From positions 39,094 through 103,093 of the forward strand of contig NZ_BOMH01000073.1 in the NCBI RefSeq assembly GCF_016862095.1: a stretch of 64,000 nt of DNA, read 5' to 3'. How positions within the stretch are numbered: the stretch's first letter is position 1; the number at the start of each line of letters is the position of its first letter. A program made the position numbers and the translations under genes. This document shows, piece by piece, positions 1-8,856 of this stretch. This DNA comes from Actinoplanes cyaneus (GTDB lineage: Bacteria > Actinomycetota > Actinomycetes > Mycobacteriales > Micromonosporaceae). Under the pieces are notes generated by a model. The model was not told the DNA's origin. It did no database searches and was given only the letters and a program-made list of their open reading frames with translations.

Positions 1-287
1 AGACCGAGTTGGAGCTGACCACGTTTGATCCGTTCGACGCCTACCGGGTCGAGCGTGGTGGTGGAGTCAGGGGACGGTCAAGACAGCGTCGCGCATCGAC
101 AAGCCGAAGCCAGTCGCCGGATGGCCGCCGGAACGGTGATCGTGGTCGGTGCAGTCTGGGCCCAGCGTCGTGGCATCGCCGTCGTCGAGATCGGCGTCAC
201 CGTCGGCTGAGCCAAGGTGGTGCGCCGGGCGCCGCATCGACATGCCGGCGGCCGAAGTCGATACTGAGCCGACTTCAAATACGGGCT
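1..287. other. Left edge, no confident gene
   Basis: Open frames run through this stretch on both strands but none shows a recognisable domain, a signal peptide or a convincing ribosome binding site. It could hold the 3' end of a gene that begins outside the window, because a plus-strand frame closes at 210. I would not annotate a product here. Confidence 0.3.
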
Positions 288-773
288 CTAAATGGTGGCG
301 GTGCAGCCAAGGTCCACGGTAGTGACGGGCTGGCCGTACGGTGTGGTCACAGTGATCTTGCCGCAGGCGGCATGACCCGTCATGTTCCCGAGCACGTACG
401 TCCAGGCGATGCCGTTGCCCGGATAGAGCGACGAGAAGCCGGCGACAGGGCCGGTGAGGTCACTCGACCAGACGGTCGAGTTGGTGTAGTACTTGCTGCC
501 CCGGGTCAAGCTCGTCAAGAAGAAGCCGTGGCAACTGGGCGTGTAGAAGAAGTATGCGTCGCCGATCTCGCTGCCGTTGGCGGGGTCGGTCATGTGGAGG
601 TGACCGTGGTCAGTGATCAGCGTGGTGTTGACGCCGTAGGAGTCAAGAGCGCATCCGCCGTGATACGGATCGCCGGCGAGGGCTGGTGGGCCGCTTGCTT
701 GAGCCGGTGACCCGGCGGCCAGCACAACCATGGCAGTACAGATCCCGAATCCCAAAAATCTCCGCAATGTCAT
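288..773 (-). CDS. Secreted protein of unknown function, 161 aa
   Basis: The protein begins with a basic n-region (MTLRRF), a hydrophobic core and a signal peptidase I-like site at about residues 24-26 (AQA), so it is very likely exported by Sec. The mature part is about 135 residues, rich in Gly, Thr and Tyr. It has four cysteines that could form two disulfides, at the start of the mature part, the middle and the C terminus. I recognise no catalytic motif or named family. No clear Shine-Dalgarno precedes the ATG, but the upstream 774-830 stretch is unusually A/T-rich for this genome, as expected of a promoter or a leaderless start. It is a single-gene unit; its neighbour across 1.3 kb is divergent. 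Confidence 0.7.
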   Translation of the reverse strand: MTLRRFLGFGICTAMVVLAAGSPAQASGPPALAGDPYHGGCALDSYGVNTTLITDHGHLHMTDPANGSEIGDAYFFYTPSCHGFFLTSLTRGSKYYTNSTVWSSDLTGPVAGFSSLYPGNGIAWTYVLGNMTGHAACGKITVTTPYGQPVTTVDLGCTATI

Positions 774-1262
774 GAGTTACATGGTGCGATGCTTTTTTCT
801 TGATCAGTCCTGTTTTTACTGTTTTTATCGCTCTGAGTAGTTTCTCGGGCACGTGGCGGGTATGCGTTGGGCAGCCAGGCGGGGCATGACCTTCCGCAAC
901 GGCAAGGAGGACGTTGTCCCGCTGGCCTGATGTCGGAGGTTGAGGCCGGCACTCCGGCGCCGAAGCTTGCCCCCCGCGGGCAGCCACCGCCAGGATGCCG
1001 CAGCGGCGCAGTCGATCGCCTGCGCGTGGCACCTGGGCGCCGAAGGCGGCCAGCACGGCCCGGACGGCAACGAAAGGTAGCTGAGCGCCCGACCGCCGGC
1101 GGGTGAAAAGTGACACCGATCGCGCTCGCTGTTCCCGGGTCGCCCGGACGAGGTATTCGAGGATCCTGGATAGCGAATAGGTTTTCTCATCAGGCGGCGC
1201 GACCATTCGGCCCCGCGCCATGGAAGATGGGAAACAAATCATGAGCAAGACCGCGAAAAGTG
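774..1262. other. Intergenic region without a supported gene
   Basis: The first 60 bases are T-rich (runs of tttttt and ttttta) and probably hold the promoter of the leftward secreted protein. The rest has only short open frames without recognisable domains. It may contain degraded coding material. Confidence 0.4.
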
Positions 1263-1397
1263 TCGTCCCCGGGCGGGGTCACAACCTCAACCACTCGGAG
1301 GTCATCCTGGGGCGGGAGCTCGGGACAACCGGTCGCAGGTCGTCCTCGGGCGGGGAATCAGGCTCGGCAACCACTCGGAGGTCGTCCTGATCCGCTG
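1263..1397. repeat. Three and a half imperfect tandem repeats of about 40 bp
   Basis: The core GTCRTCCYSGGGCGGG recurs at 1263, 1301, 1340 and, degenerate, at 1381, a period of 38-41 bp. Within the unit CAACCACTCGGAGGTC is seen at 1288 and again, identical, at 1368, and as a diverged copy at 1326. The array ends about 70 bp before the start of the MFS transporter gene, so it lies where a regulator or promoter would act. A remnant of a repetitive coding sequence is the alternative. Confidence 0.6.
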
Positions 1398-1465
1398 CGG
1401 CTCCTGACGCGCACTCAGCCTCGAGCGCGGGGGTGATCGTTCTGTCCGGGGAATCGTTCAGGGCT

Positions 1466-2707
1466 ATGCGGCCGGGAAGCCTTTCGGGGTTTCCCGGCAC
1501 CGCCTGGCTACTACTGGCGAGTGATCTGATAACTGCCGTGGGAATCGGCCTCACTCAGCCGTACAGCATTCTCTTTCTGCATTCTGTACGGGGCATTCCG
1601 GTCGCGGTGGCCACCGCGATGATGGCGTTGGGAGCCGTCACGAGTCTGGTCGGTAATCCCCTGGCCGGGACACTGATCGACCGCTGGGGTGCCCGGGTGG
1701 TGATGGTCGCCGGGCTCGCGGTGGCGGGGTGCGGAATGCTGATGCTGGCATTCGGGCGGGGAACGGTCGTCGCGGCGACCGGCGTCGCGGTCATCGGCCT
1801 GGGCTGGTCGCTGTTCATCCCGGCCCTGGCGACGCGCCTGGCGACGCTGACCCCGGCGCGGATCCACCAGCGGGTCTACACGTTGCAGTACGTGCTGTTC
1901 AACATCGGCATGGCCGCCGGGGCCGCGGTTGCCGGCGTGGTGCTCGCCAGGGTGACGCCGGACTCTGCCACCGGGCGCTCCGTGCTGCCCCTGCTCTGGG
2001 TCGCGGCAGCGCTGACCTGCATGGTGGGCATCGTCCTCGTGGCGGTCGCCGGCCCTGCGGCGGCGACGCGGCCCGAGGCGGGACCGGCCGGGGGCTACCG
2101 GTCCGCGCTGGCCGACCGGCAGTTGCTGCGCGTGCTCGGTGCCGCGGTGCTGCTGTCCACGGTGGGCTACGGGATCTACGAGGCGGCGCCGTCGGTGCTG
2201 GCCTTCGCCGCGCATGATCCCGCGGCGCTGTCCTGGCTGAGCGTCGCCAACTGCGTCATGGTCATCGCCGGTGCACCGGTCGCCTGGCGACTCACCGAAC
2301 GGATCTCCGCCCGAGTGGCACTGCTGGGCACGGCGGTGCTCTGGGCGCTGGCCTGGGCGATCTGCGTACCCACCGCGCTGGGTACCGGACTGCCCACCCG
2401 GCCGGCGCTGATCTGCGCCGCGGTCCTGACGGCTGCGGGCGAGCTGCTGATCGCCGGGGCACTGCCCACCCTGGTCAACGCCATCGCCCCGGAGTCGCTC
2501 CGCGGCAGGTACAACGCATTGTCGAGTCTGTCGCTGACCACCGGTATGGCGGCCGGCCCGCTGCTCACTTCCGGAGCCGCGGCGACCGGCGCGATCGTTG
2601 CGCTGCTGTGCGCGGCGGTCGTGCTGGCCACCGCCGCGGGCTTGCTGCTGTGCCGCCCAGCCCGAGTGCGGCCAGCGGTCGCTGCGGTACCGGGGGCGGC
2701 GCTGTGA
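1466..2707 (+). CDS. MFS transporter, DHA1-like drug efflux family, 413 aa
   Basis: A protein of about 12 hydrophobic helices, the usual length for a major facilitator exporter. The loop between helices 2 and 3 carries the MFS signature in the form GTLIDRWGARVVM (compare GxxxDRxGRR), which supports a proton-driven antiporter of the 12-helix DHA1 type. The substrate cannot be read from sequence. I chose the ATG at 1466 (MRPGSL) rather than the GTG at 1433 because the extra 11 residues are not typical of the family. The stop codon overlaps the GTG of the following TPR gene (GTGA), so the two are probably translated together. The tandem repeats at 1263-1397 lie just upstream and may control it. 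Confidence 0.85.
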   Translation: MRPGSLSGFPGTAWLLLASDLITAVGIGLTQPYSILFLHSVRGIPVAVATAMMALGAVTSLVGNPLAGTLIDRWGARVVMVAGLAVAGCGMLMLAFGRGTVVAATGVAVIGLGWSLFIPALATRLATLTPARIHQRVYTLQYVLFNIGMAAGAAVAGVVLARVTPDSATGRSVLPLLWVAAALTCMVGIVLVAVAGPAAATRPEAGPAGGYRSALADRQLLRVLGAAVLLSTVGYGIYEAAPSVLAFAAHDPAALSWLSVANCVMVIAGAPVAWRLTERISARVALLGTAVLWALAWAICVPTALGTGLPTRPALICAAVLTAAGELLIAGALPTLVNAIAPESLRGRYNALSSLSLTTGMAAGPLLTSGAAATGAIVALLCAAVVLATAAGLLLCRPARVRPAVAAVPGAAL

Positions 2708-3486
2708 CCGGGAACCTCGCCAACACTCTGGAAAAGGCGAACGAGCTACGGGAACAGGGCCGGTACGCGGACGCGGAAGCGGTCCTGCTGTCGCTGATCG
2801 CCCGGGTGGATCACGAGTGCAGGCCGGCGTCCGTCGCAGCCGCCCAGGTCAGCAACGCCCATGGCCTGCTTCTCAAGGCGACCGGCCGGTACCACGAGGC
2901 CCGGGCCCGCTATCGAGAGGCGTTTTCGATCATGAAATTCTCGGGTTTTTCCGACGAGCTCGCGACGCTCTACCACAACCTGGCCGGTATCGACTTCGTC
3001 CTGGGCGATCTGACACAGGCGCTCGCGTGGGGCCGTCGCGGTCTCGAACTGCGCCGCACCCTTGCCGGCCCGGACGACCTGGCGGTGCTGCTCGACGAAG
3101 GAAACCTGGCGCCGATCCTGATCGCAGCGGGCGGTCTCGACGAGGCCGAGAACCTGCTGAGCCATGTGCACGCGCAATTGCTGGTGCAGCGCGACCGCGA
3201 CGACTACGAGATCGCGGTCACGCTCACCAACCTCGGGGCCCTGGCCGCCCACCGCGGTGACCTGCCGGTCGCGCTGAGCAGCCTGACCGAGGCCGCCCGC
3301 ATCAAGAGCGCCGAACTCGGCCCGGAACACCCGGAATTGATTCGTACGCTCCTCAACATCGCCGTCGTCGCGGAGAAGCTCGGCGAACTGGATCACTCCC
3401 GGCAGGCCCACGCGCAGGCCCTGAGCATTGCCCGAGCGACCCTTCCACCCGATCACCAACTGCGGCTGACGCTGGAAAACTGGTGA
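2704..3486 (+). CDS. Tetratricopeptide-repeat protein, 260 aa
   Basis: The sequence is built of about six helical repeats with the TPR spacing of small and large residues. Examples are ANELREQGRYADAEAVLLS near the start, LLLKATGRYHEARARYREA, and repeats with GDLPVALSSLTEA and GELDHSRQAHAQAL. This is the TPR_12-like style of actinobacterial scaffold proteins. There is no signal peptide and no enzymatic domain, so it is likely a cytoplasmic protein-protein adaptor. The GTG start at 2704 overlaps the stop of the MFS gene by four bases. That implies coupling with the transporter, though how a TPR protein would serve an exporter is unknown. Confidence 0.8.
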   Translation: MTGNLANTLEKANELREQGRYADAEAVLLSLIARVDHECRPASVAAAQVSNAHGLLLKATGRYHEARARYREAFSIMKFSGFSDELATLYHNLAGIDFVLGDLTQALAWGRRGLELRRTLAGPDDLAVLLDEGNLAPILIAAGGLDEAENLLSHVHAQLLVQRDRDDYEIAVTLTNLGALAAHRGDLPVALSSLTEAARIKSAELGPEHPELIRTLLNIAVVAEKLGELDHSRQAHAQALSIARATLPPDHQLRLTLENW

Positions 3487-3622
3487 CCCGCCATGGCCGC
3501 ATCGGCTGCGGCAGCATCCTCCTCCTCACCACCACCACCGTCACCGAAGCCGACACCACCACCACCCGTCCGAGCGGCCTGCGGCGGGGCTGCGGATGCG
3601 TCATCGCGGGTTTCGCAGTTCG

Positions 3623-3892
3623 TCACTGCGCACGGGACGATCCGTCCGAGGCGGAGCGCGGTGAACGCGCGGTGACAGATCGGTGGATGCGATCGGCGCG
3701 GTCGGCGCGCTCGTCGATGGCGTTGGCCTCGGTGGTGACAGCGTCGCCCAGGTCGTGCAGACGCTGGGTGGTCTCTTGTTCCGGTGATTCTTCGGCGCTG
3801 TGGTGCAGGACCTCTCCGGACTTGTGCAGGTCGTCAGCGTTCTGACGCAACACCCGCGTAGTCGCCTGTGCCCGGCTATCGGTGGAAGCCAT
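3623..3892 (-). CDS. Small soluble protein of unknown function, about 89 aa
   Basis: A polar, helical protein beginning MASTDSRAQATTRVLRQNAD. It has many Asp/Glu/Arg/His residues and heptad-like spacing (LHKSGEVLHHSAEE, LHDLGDAVTTEANAIDERAD), suggesting a helical hairpin or short coiled coil. Short proteins of this kind occur near sensor and phosphatase genes in actinomycetes, but I cannot name a family. The frame extends 11 codons upstream to 3925. I prefer the internal ATG because the N-terminal extension looks non-native. Its strand is opposite to its neighbours. Confidence 0.45.
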   Translation of the reverse strand: MASTDSRAQATTRVLRQNADDLHKSGEVLHHSAEESPEQETTQRLHDLGDAVTTEANAIDERADRADRIHRSVTARSPRSASDGSSRAQ

Positions 3893-4006
3893 GACTGTTC
3901 GTACCCTTGGGAGATCCCTTGCCACTTATCCGGCGTTGCTCATTTCCGCGCAAAGGCAGCAGACGGCGCCGCGGGTGACCCGGCCACGAGGAACAGGCGT
4001 GCGGCC

Positions 4007-4190
4007 TTCGCCGTGAAGGCCGCAGCGGATCGGTTGTCCCTGCCCGGGACCGCCCGGCCGCTGATCCATGCCATCCTCGGGACCAGGATGACCGGCTGCA
4101 CGACGACGCCACCGTCCCGCTCCGCATGGCTTACCACCGCACCGCCGGCCTCGGACACGGAGCTGCTTACCGAGCCGCCCCGACGGAGCC
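4007..4190 (+). pseudogene. 3' remnant of a SpoIIE/PP2C-type phosphatase gene
   Basis: Translation gives FAVKAAADRLSLPGTARPLI followed by HAIL, which matches the C terminus of the intact phosphatase at 7436-8683 (FTVKAIADQLPLPETTRRLV, HAIL). One base shift later (near 4081) the other frame continues the match as DQDDRLHDDATV (compare RQDDCLQDDATV). The first frame then resumes with SDTEL, as in the intact gene. The catalytic part of the gene is absent. This is a decayed paralogue fragment, not a functional gene. It sits directly upstream of the broken kinase, so the two may be the ruin of one kinase-phosphatase locus. Confidence 0.7.
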
Positions 4191-4268
4191 TCACTCGTCC
4201 GCCCACGTGAGCTGGCAGCTCGACTGCCGCGTCGAACCGAATCTTTTGGGAGGTTTTCGTACTATGTC

Positions 4269-5742
4269 TTGATGGGGGAAGTGAGCGGGCACGGCGGATC
4301 GAGCGGCCGGACGGTCTTCGACGCGTTTCCCGACAACCCCGACGACCCGTCGGCCAGCGGCGTGAGCATGTGGGGTGCCTCGCTGCGCCGGCTGCTCAGC
4401 GAACGAGTCACCGACGTGATGGCGATCCAGAAGTACGACATCCCCCGGCCCGACAGTGGTTTCGACACCCGCTACTGAGCGCCCGCCAACGCACCGGTGT
4501 TCGACGCCGGCGGCGAGTTGCGCTGGATCCTGCACCGCACCGAGGACGTCACCGCCTTCATGCAGGCCCGCCAGGGCTCTCCCGCGCTGCAGGAGCTGAC
4601 CGCGCAACTGCGGACCCGACCGAGCAGATGGCCGCCGAAGTCTGGGCGAGGTCGTCGAGGTTCTCGGCCGGATGGCTGGCTGGTCGGCGGTGGAACTGTG
4701 GACCGTCGACGACGTCGCCCAGATCTTGCGCCGCGCCACCCGCTGGGCCGAGCCCGGCTACGACCTGCCGTGCCAGCTGCCCGACCGGCTGCTGTACGGC
4801 CAGGGCATCCCCGGCCGCGCCTGGCAGACCGCGGACCCGGTCTGGGCGTCGAACCTGCACGCCGACCCGGATGCCGCCCAGCAGACCACCGACTGGGGGC
4901 CGCTCCGCGCCGCCCTCGCCGTCCCCGTGCCCAGCGGCTCGGCCATCCTCGCGGTGCTGACCTGCTACAGCGACACCGTCGAAACCCCCGACGACACCCG
5001 CACCGCGATCATGACCGGGGTCAGCGCGCACATCGGCGAATTCCTCGCCCGCCGCCGCGCCGAACGCCTTGCCGCCGAGCTCGACCAGTCCCGCGACGAG
5101 TACATCGCCCTGGTCGGCCACGGACTGCGGACTCCGCTGACCAGCGTGCAGGCCTACACCGAGGTGATGCTCGACAACCCGGACACGACCGAGGACCAGC
5201 GGTCCGTGCTGCAGGTGATGCGGCGTAACACCGAGGCCTTGCGTGGCATCGTGATGAAGCTGCTCGACGTCTCCGGCATGCGTTCCGGGCACATCGACCT
5301 CAATACGCAACCCATGGACCTGGCCATCGTCGTGCACGAGGCCGTCGACGCCGCCCGGACAGCCTCGACCGCCACGGCCGCGATCGAGGCGAACACGCCA
5401 CCCACGGCGCCGTTGCACGCCGACCCTCAACGGCTGCGGCAAGTCGTCGACGAGCTGCTGGCCAACGCACTCACCTGGGCCAGCCCGGGCAGCACCGTCG
5501 GGATCGACCTGTCCACCGATCCGCACACGGCCACCCTGTTCGACATGTTCTTCCGCAGCGAGACCGCCCGCCACGGCGGCATCCCGGGCACCGGCCTCGG
5601 CCTCACCATCGCCCGGGCCATCGTCGAGCAGCACGGCGGCACCATCATCGTCAGCGAGCCCGACAAGGCCGCCACCACCTTCACTGTCCGCCTGCCCACC
5701 GACCCACCCGCCAAGGCCGGCAGTCGCCCGACGGCCACGTGA
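4269..5742 (+). pseudogene. Broken PAS-GAF sensor histidine kinase
   Basis: The N-terminal piece (4269-4475) is a PAS-like region with VFDAFPDNPDDP and QKYDIPRPD. It ends at a TGA where the frame continues as APANAPVFDAGGELRWI, so a Trp codon (family pattern YWSP) appears to have become a stop at 4476. Two frame changes follow near 4615 and 4650. The remaining open stretch from 4672 (356 codons) holds a GAF-like region, an H-box (SRDEYIALVGHGLRTPLTS) and an ATPase segment with an N-box-like LLANAL and a clear G2 motif (GTGLGL). The G1 box (DxGxG) expected between TVGIDLS and LFDMFFRSE is missing, apparently by an internal deletion, so even the intact stretch should not bind ATP normally. Confidence 0.75.
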
Positions 5743-6028
5743 CCCTCCCGAACCCGGGACTGCGCGATCGCCGATCTGGCTGAGGCGTTCCGCGAAATTG
5801 CCTAGGGTGCTCGCTGGTTCCGCAGTGTTGTGAGCTGCAGTGGGAAGTGGTCCGGGCGCCGTGGTGGTGGTCCGGCGTCTACGGGGTGTACGTGGTGCAA
5901 GAGATCTGGCCGGAAGCAGGCGCGGCGCACCATCACTTCGCGCCCCTGCGAAGGCTCGTCGGCGAAGGTGGACATACGGCCGGTGCCGGCGTAGACGGGT
6001 ACTCCCGATCTGCACCGGCACCGGCCGC

Positions 6029-6928
6029 TCACGCCAGCGGTTTGCCGCCGGTGACCCCGAGCACCTCGCCGGTGATGTAGCTGGATTCCTGCGAGGCGAA
6101 GAAGACGTACGCGGGCGCCAGCTCGGCAGGCTGTCCGGCGCGCGCCATCGGGGTGTCCTCGCCGAACGACTGGACTTTCTCTTTGGGCATGGTGGCTGGG
6201 ATCAGTGGCGTCCAGATCGGTCCGGGTGCCACGGCGTTGACCCGGATGCCCCTGTCCGCGAGGTTGGCGCCGAGTGCTTTGGTGAAGGCCACGATGCCAG
6301 CCTTGGTGGTGGCGTAGTCGAGTAGGTTCGGCGACGGACTGTACGCCTGGATCGACGCGGTGTTGATGATCGTGGAGCCCGGCCGCATGTGTGGTACCGC
6401 CGCCTTGCTCAGCCAGAACATCGCGTACAGGTTGGTCTTCATCACCCGGTCGAACTGCTCGGTGGTGATGTCGAGCAGACCACTGTCCTGCGACATCTGG
6501 TAGGCGGCGTTGTTGACCAGGATGTCGAGGCCGCCGAGGTCGCTGACCGCCTTCGCCACGATGTCCGCGCAATGGTGTTCGTTGCGGATGTCGCCGGGTA
6601 CCGTGACCGCCTTGCGGCCGGCCTTCTCGACCAGCTGCGCGGTCTCCCGGGCGTCGTCCTGCTCCTCGGGTAGATAGGAGATCAGCACGTCGGCGCCCTC
6701 GCGGGCGAACGCGATGGCCACGGCGCGGCCGATCCCGGAGTCCCCGCCGGTGATGATGGCCCGCTTGCCGTTGAGCCGGCCGGTTCCGTGGTAGCTGTCC
6801 TCGCCGTGGTCCGGCTCGACGTCCATCTCGCCGGTGATGCCGGGGTGCGAGATCCGGTCGCTGTCCTGCGCGTCCGGGGTGCGGTACTGATCCTGGGGAT
6901 GCTGGGCCTCGTACTGGTTGTCGGGCAC
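6029..6928 (-). CDS. SDR-family NAD(P)-dependent oxidoreductase (YghA/YdaD-like), 299 aa
   Basis: A classical short-chain dehydrogenase preceded by a hydrophilic N-terminal extension of about 50 residues rich in Asp, Gln and His, typical of the general-stress SDR subgroup (E. coli YghA, B. subtilis YdaD). Cofactor-binding TGGDSGIGRAVA is near residue 60. NNAA is present at about 140, and the catalytic Ser-Tyr-Lys set is in NTASIQAY...YATTKAG. The PGPI motif follows. It is a cytoplasmic enzyme whose physiological substrate is unknown for the family. The gene stands alone on this strand. The 286 bp between it and the kinase remnant hold nothing recognisable. Confidence 0.9.
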   Translation of the reverse strand: MPDNQYEAQHPQDQYRTPDAQDSDRISHPGITGEMDVEPDHGEDSYHGTGRLNGKRAIITGGDSGIGRAVAIAFAREGADVLISYLPEEQDDARETAQLVEKAGRKAVTVPGDIRNEHHCADIVAKAVSDLGGLDILVNNAAYQMSQDSGLLDITTEQFDRVMKTNLYAMFWLSKAAVPHMRPGSTIINTASIQAYSPSPNLLDYATTKAGIVAFTKALGANLADRGIRVNAVAPGPIWTPLIPATMPKEKVQSFGEDTPMARAGQPAELAPAYVFFASQESSYITGEVLGVTGGKPLA

Positions 6929-7435
6929 GGGTGCCGCCTTCCTGATGGGTGAGGACAGGTGGCTTCCCGCAGCGGGTCAGAATAGTCCCTTGAATCATGA
7001 TTTACCGGAATTACCCATCTGCTCGGGGTGCTGCGGTCATGTTCCCACCCGGGGCCGCGGGCTGGGCGGTATCAAATGTTCCTGGTCGGGAGCGCGACGT
7101 GAGCCGCAAGCCGTGGCCCCAGGTCCGGTCACCACTTGATGGCGACCAGACGCACCGCATCGGACCGCGACCAGCGGAGTGCCGTCGGTCTGCTGGACGG
7201 CGTGTCCAGCATCCCGTAGTCGTGCAGTACCGCCGGCCGCGCTGCCTCGCTGCCCGTAGGTGTGGATTCTTCACCTTTCGCCTGGTGTGCCCGCTCTCTG
7301 CGGCCTTTCCCATCGGCAGCGGCCCGGCGGGGTGAGCGGCAGACGGCAGGCCCCGGGTGACGTACGTCCTCTGATTCGGCACGAGCGGCCCGTGTGCGAC
7401 ACACTGCCTCTGGCGTCATGGTGAGGAGGGGTGCA
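6929..7435. other. Intergenic region between divergent SDR and phosphatase genes
   Basis: About 500 bp without a supported gene. Several short frames cross it on both strands, none with a recognisable domain. It must contain the promoters of both flanking genes. GAGGAGG at 7424-7430 is the ribosome binding site of the phosphatase and fixes its GTG start at 7436. Confidence 0.5.
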
Positions 7436-8683
7436 GTGAGTGGGATCGAAGCTCTGGGCCGGCTGCTGCGGCAGTCGCACCATGCCCGGCCGGACGACCT
7501 GCCGCAGATGGCGATGCGGGCCGCCCCGCTCGTCGGCGCCACCGCCATGGTCATCTATGTGGTGGATCATCAGCAGCGCGAACTGCTGCCCTTGGTGGCC
7601 GGGGATGCTCCACCCCGTGACCGGTTCATGATCGACGGCACTTTCGCGGGCCGCGCGTTCACCACCGTCGCCGCGTGCGTCAGCGACGCCGAATCCGACG
7701 GCGTCCGGCTGTGGGTGCCGCTGATCAACGGTGCCGAACGCCTCGGCGTCCTGGAAACCGTCCTGGCCGGTCCGGTTGGGGAGTCGACGGTGGAGGACTG
7801 CGCGACGGTCGCGGCGCTGCTGGCCGAGCTGCTCGTCACCCGCGACCTCTACAGCGACACCATCGAACGGTTGCGCCGCCGCGAACCCATGCTGCTGGCG
7901 GCGGAGATGCTGCGCGCCCAGCTGCCACCGCTGACGTTCTCCACCGGCCATCTGATGATCAGTGGCGTGCTGGAGCCGTGCTACGACGTCGGCGGCGACG
8001 CCTTCGACTACGCCGTCAACGGCGACATCGCCCACCTGGCCCTGTTCGACGCCGTCGGCCACGGCTCGGCCGGGGGCATGCGGGCGGTCATGCTGGCCTC
8101 GCTAGCGCTGGCGGCCTACCGCAACGCCCGCCGTACCGGCCTCGACCTGATCGGCACGTACCACCACATCGATCAGGCCGTTCAGGACCATGACAAGTGG
8201 GGCCTGATCACCGCGGTGCTGGCCGAGCTCGACCAGCGCACCGGGGTGCTGCGAGTGATCTCCGCCGGGCATCCCAGCGGTGTGGTCATCCGCCAGGGCA
8301 AAGCGGTCAAGATACTGCCCACGCCGACGGCCCTGCCGGTCTCGCTCGGTCGTCACCGGCCGCCGGTCGTCGTCGAGGAGGCCCTGGAACCGGGCGACCA
8401 TGTACTGCTCTACACCGACGGCATCATCGAGGCCCGGTCCAGTGACGGCGAGCCGTTCGGTATCGACCGGCTCGTCGACTTCACGGTCAAGGCCATCGCC
8501 GACCAGTTGCCGTTGCCGGAGACCACCCGCAGGCTGGTCCACGCCATCCTCGAGCGTCAGGACGACTGCCTGCAGGACGACGCGACCGTGCTGCTCGCCC
8601 GGTGGATCAGCCCGGCTCCGGCCCGCTCCGACACCGAACTGCCGGAGGCTGACAACCAGGCCCCGCTCAACGCCGTCAGCTGA
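7436..8683 (+). CDS. GAF-domain SpoIIE/PP2C-type serine phosphatase, 415 aa
   Basis: The N-terminal 150 residues look like a GAF sensor (APLVGATAMVIYVVDHQQRE, FAGRAFTT). From about residue 170 a PP2C_SIG domain follows, with the metal-binding motif YDVGGDAFDYAVNG, FDAVGHG, ISAGHPSGVVI and LYTDGIIEARSSDGEPFG. Such proteins dephosphorylate anti-anti-sigma (STAS) proteins and so switch on a sigma factor or partner kinase. The GTG at 7436 is chosen because GAGGAGG lies seven bases before it; an ATG at 7418 is possible. A decayed copy of its 3' end lies at 4007. The gene ends in a strong hairpin shared with the convergent mannanase gene. Confidence 0.9.
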   Translation: MSGIEALGRLLRQSHHARPDDLPQMAMRAAPLVGATAMVIYVVDHQQRELLPLVAGDAPPRDRFMIDGTFAGRAFTTVAACVSDAESDGVRLWVPLINGAERLGVLETVLAGPVGESTVEDCATVAALLAELLVTRDLYSDTIERLRRREPMLLAAEMLRAQLPPLTFSTGHLMISGVLEPCYDVGGDAFDYAVNGDIAHLALFDAVGHGSAGGMRAVMLASLALAAYRNARRTGLDLIGTYHHIDQAVQDHDKWGLITAVLAELDQRTGVLRVISAGHPSGVVIRQGKAVKILPTPTALPVSLGRHRPPVVVEEALEPGDHVLLYTDGIIEARSSDGEPFGIDRLVDFTVKAIADQLPLPETTRRLVHAILERQDDCLQDDATVLLARWISPAPARSDTELPEADNQAPLNAVS

Positions 8684-8816
8684 CCCGGACCCAGCGGACG
8701 GTATGCCACAAGCCGGCGATCGGTGCCAACTCACCTGCTCCTCATCGCCTGAACGCTCCCGGAACACCGTTCGGCCGGTGGCGGCCTCGCCTGAACGGGA
8801 CCGCCCGGCGTCGTGA

Positions 8817-8854
8817 ACCGGCCCGGGCGGCGAGGGGCCAGCGCCCGGGCCGGT
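8817..8854. terminator. Bidirectional hairpin terminator
   Basis: ACCGGCCCGGGCG at 8817-8829 pairs perfectly with CGCCCGGGCCGGT at 8842-8854, a 13-bp GC stem with a 12-base loop. It lies between the convergent phosphatase and mannanase genes and ends three bases from the mannanase stop. Confidence 0.75.
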
Positions 8855-8856
8855 GG

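Noticed and set aside
3493..3675. Short Pro/Ser-rich plus-strand frame after the TPR gene
   Set aside because: Low-complexity translation of a CCACCACC run with no ribosome binding site; overlaps the likely minus-strand small gene.
4558..6021. Long minus-strand open frame of 487 codons across the broken kinase
   Set aside because: It is antisense to the kinase coding sequence, has the Arg/Gly/His-rich composition of a high-GC shadow frame and no recognisable domain.
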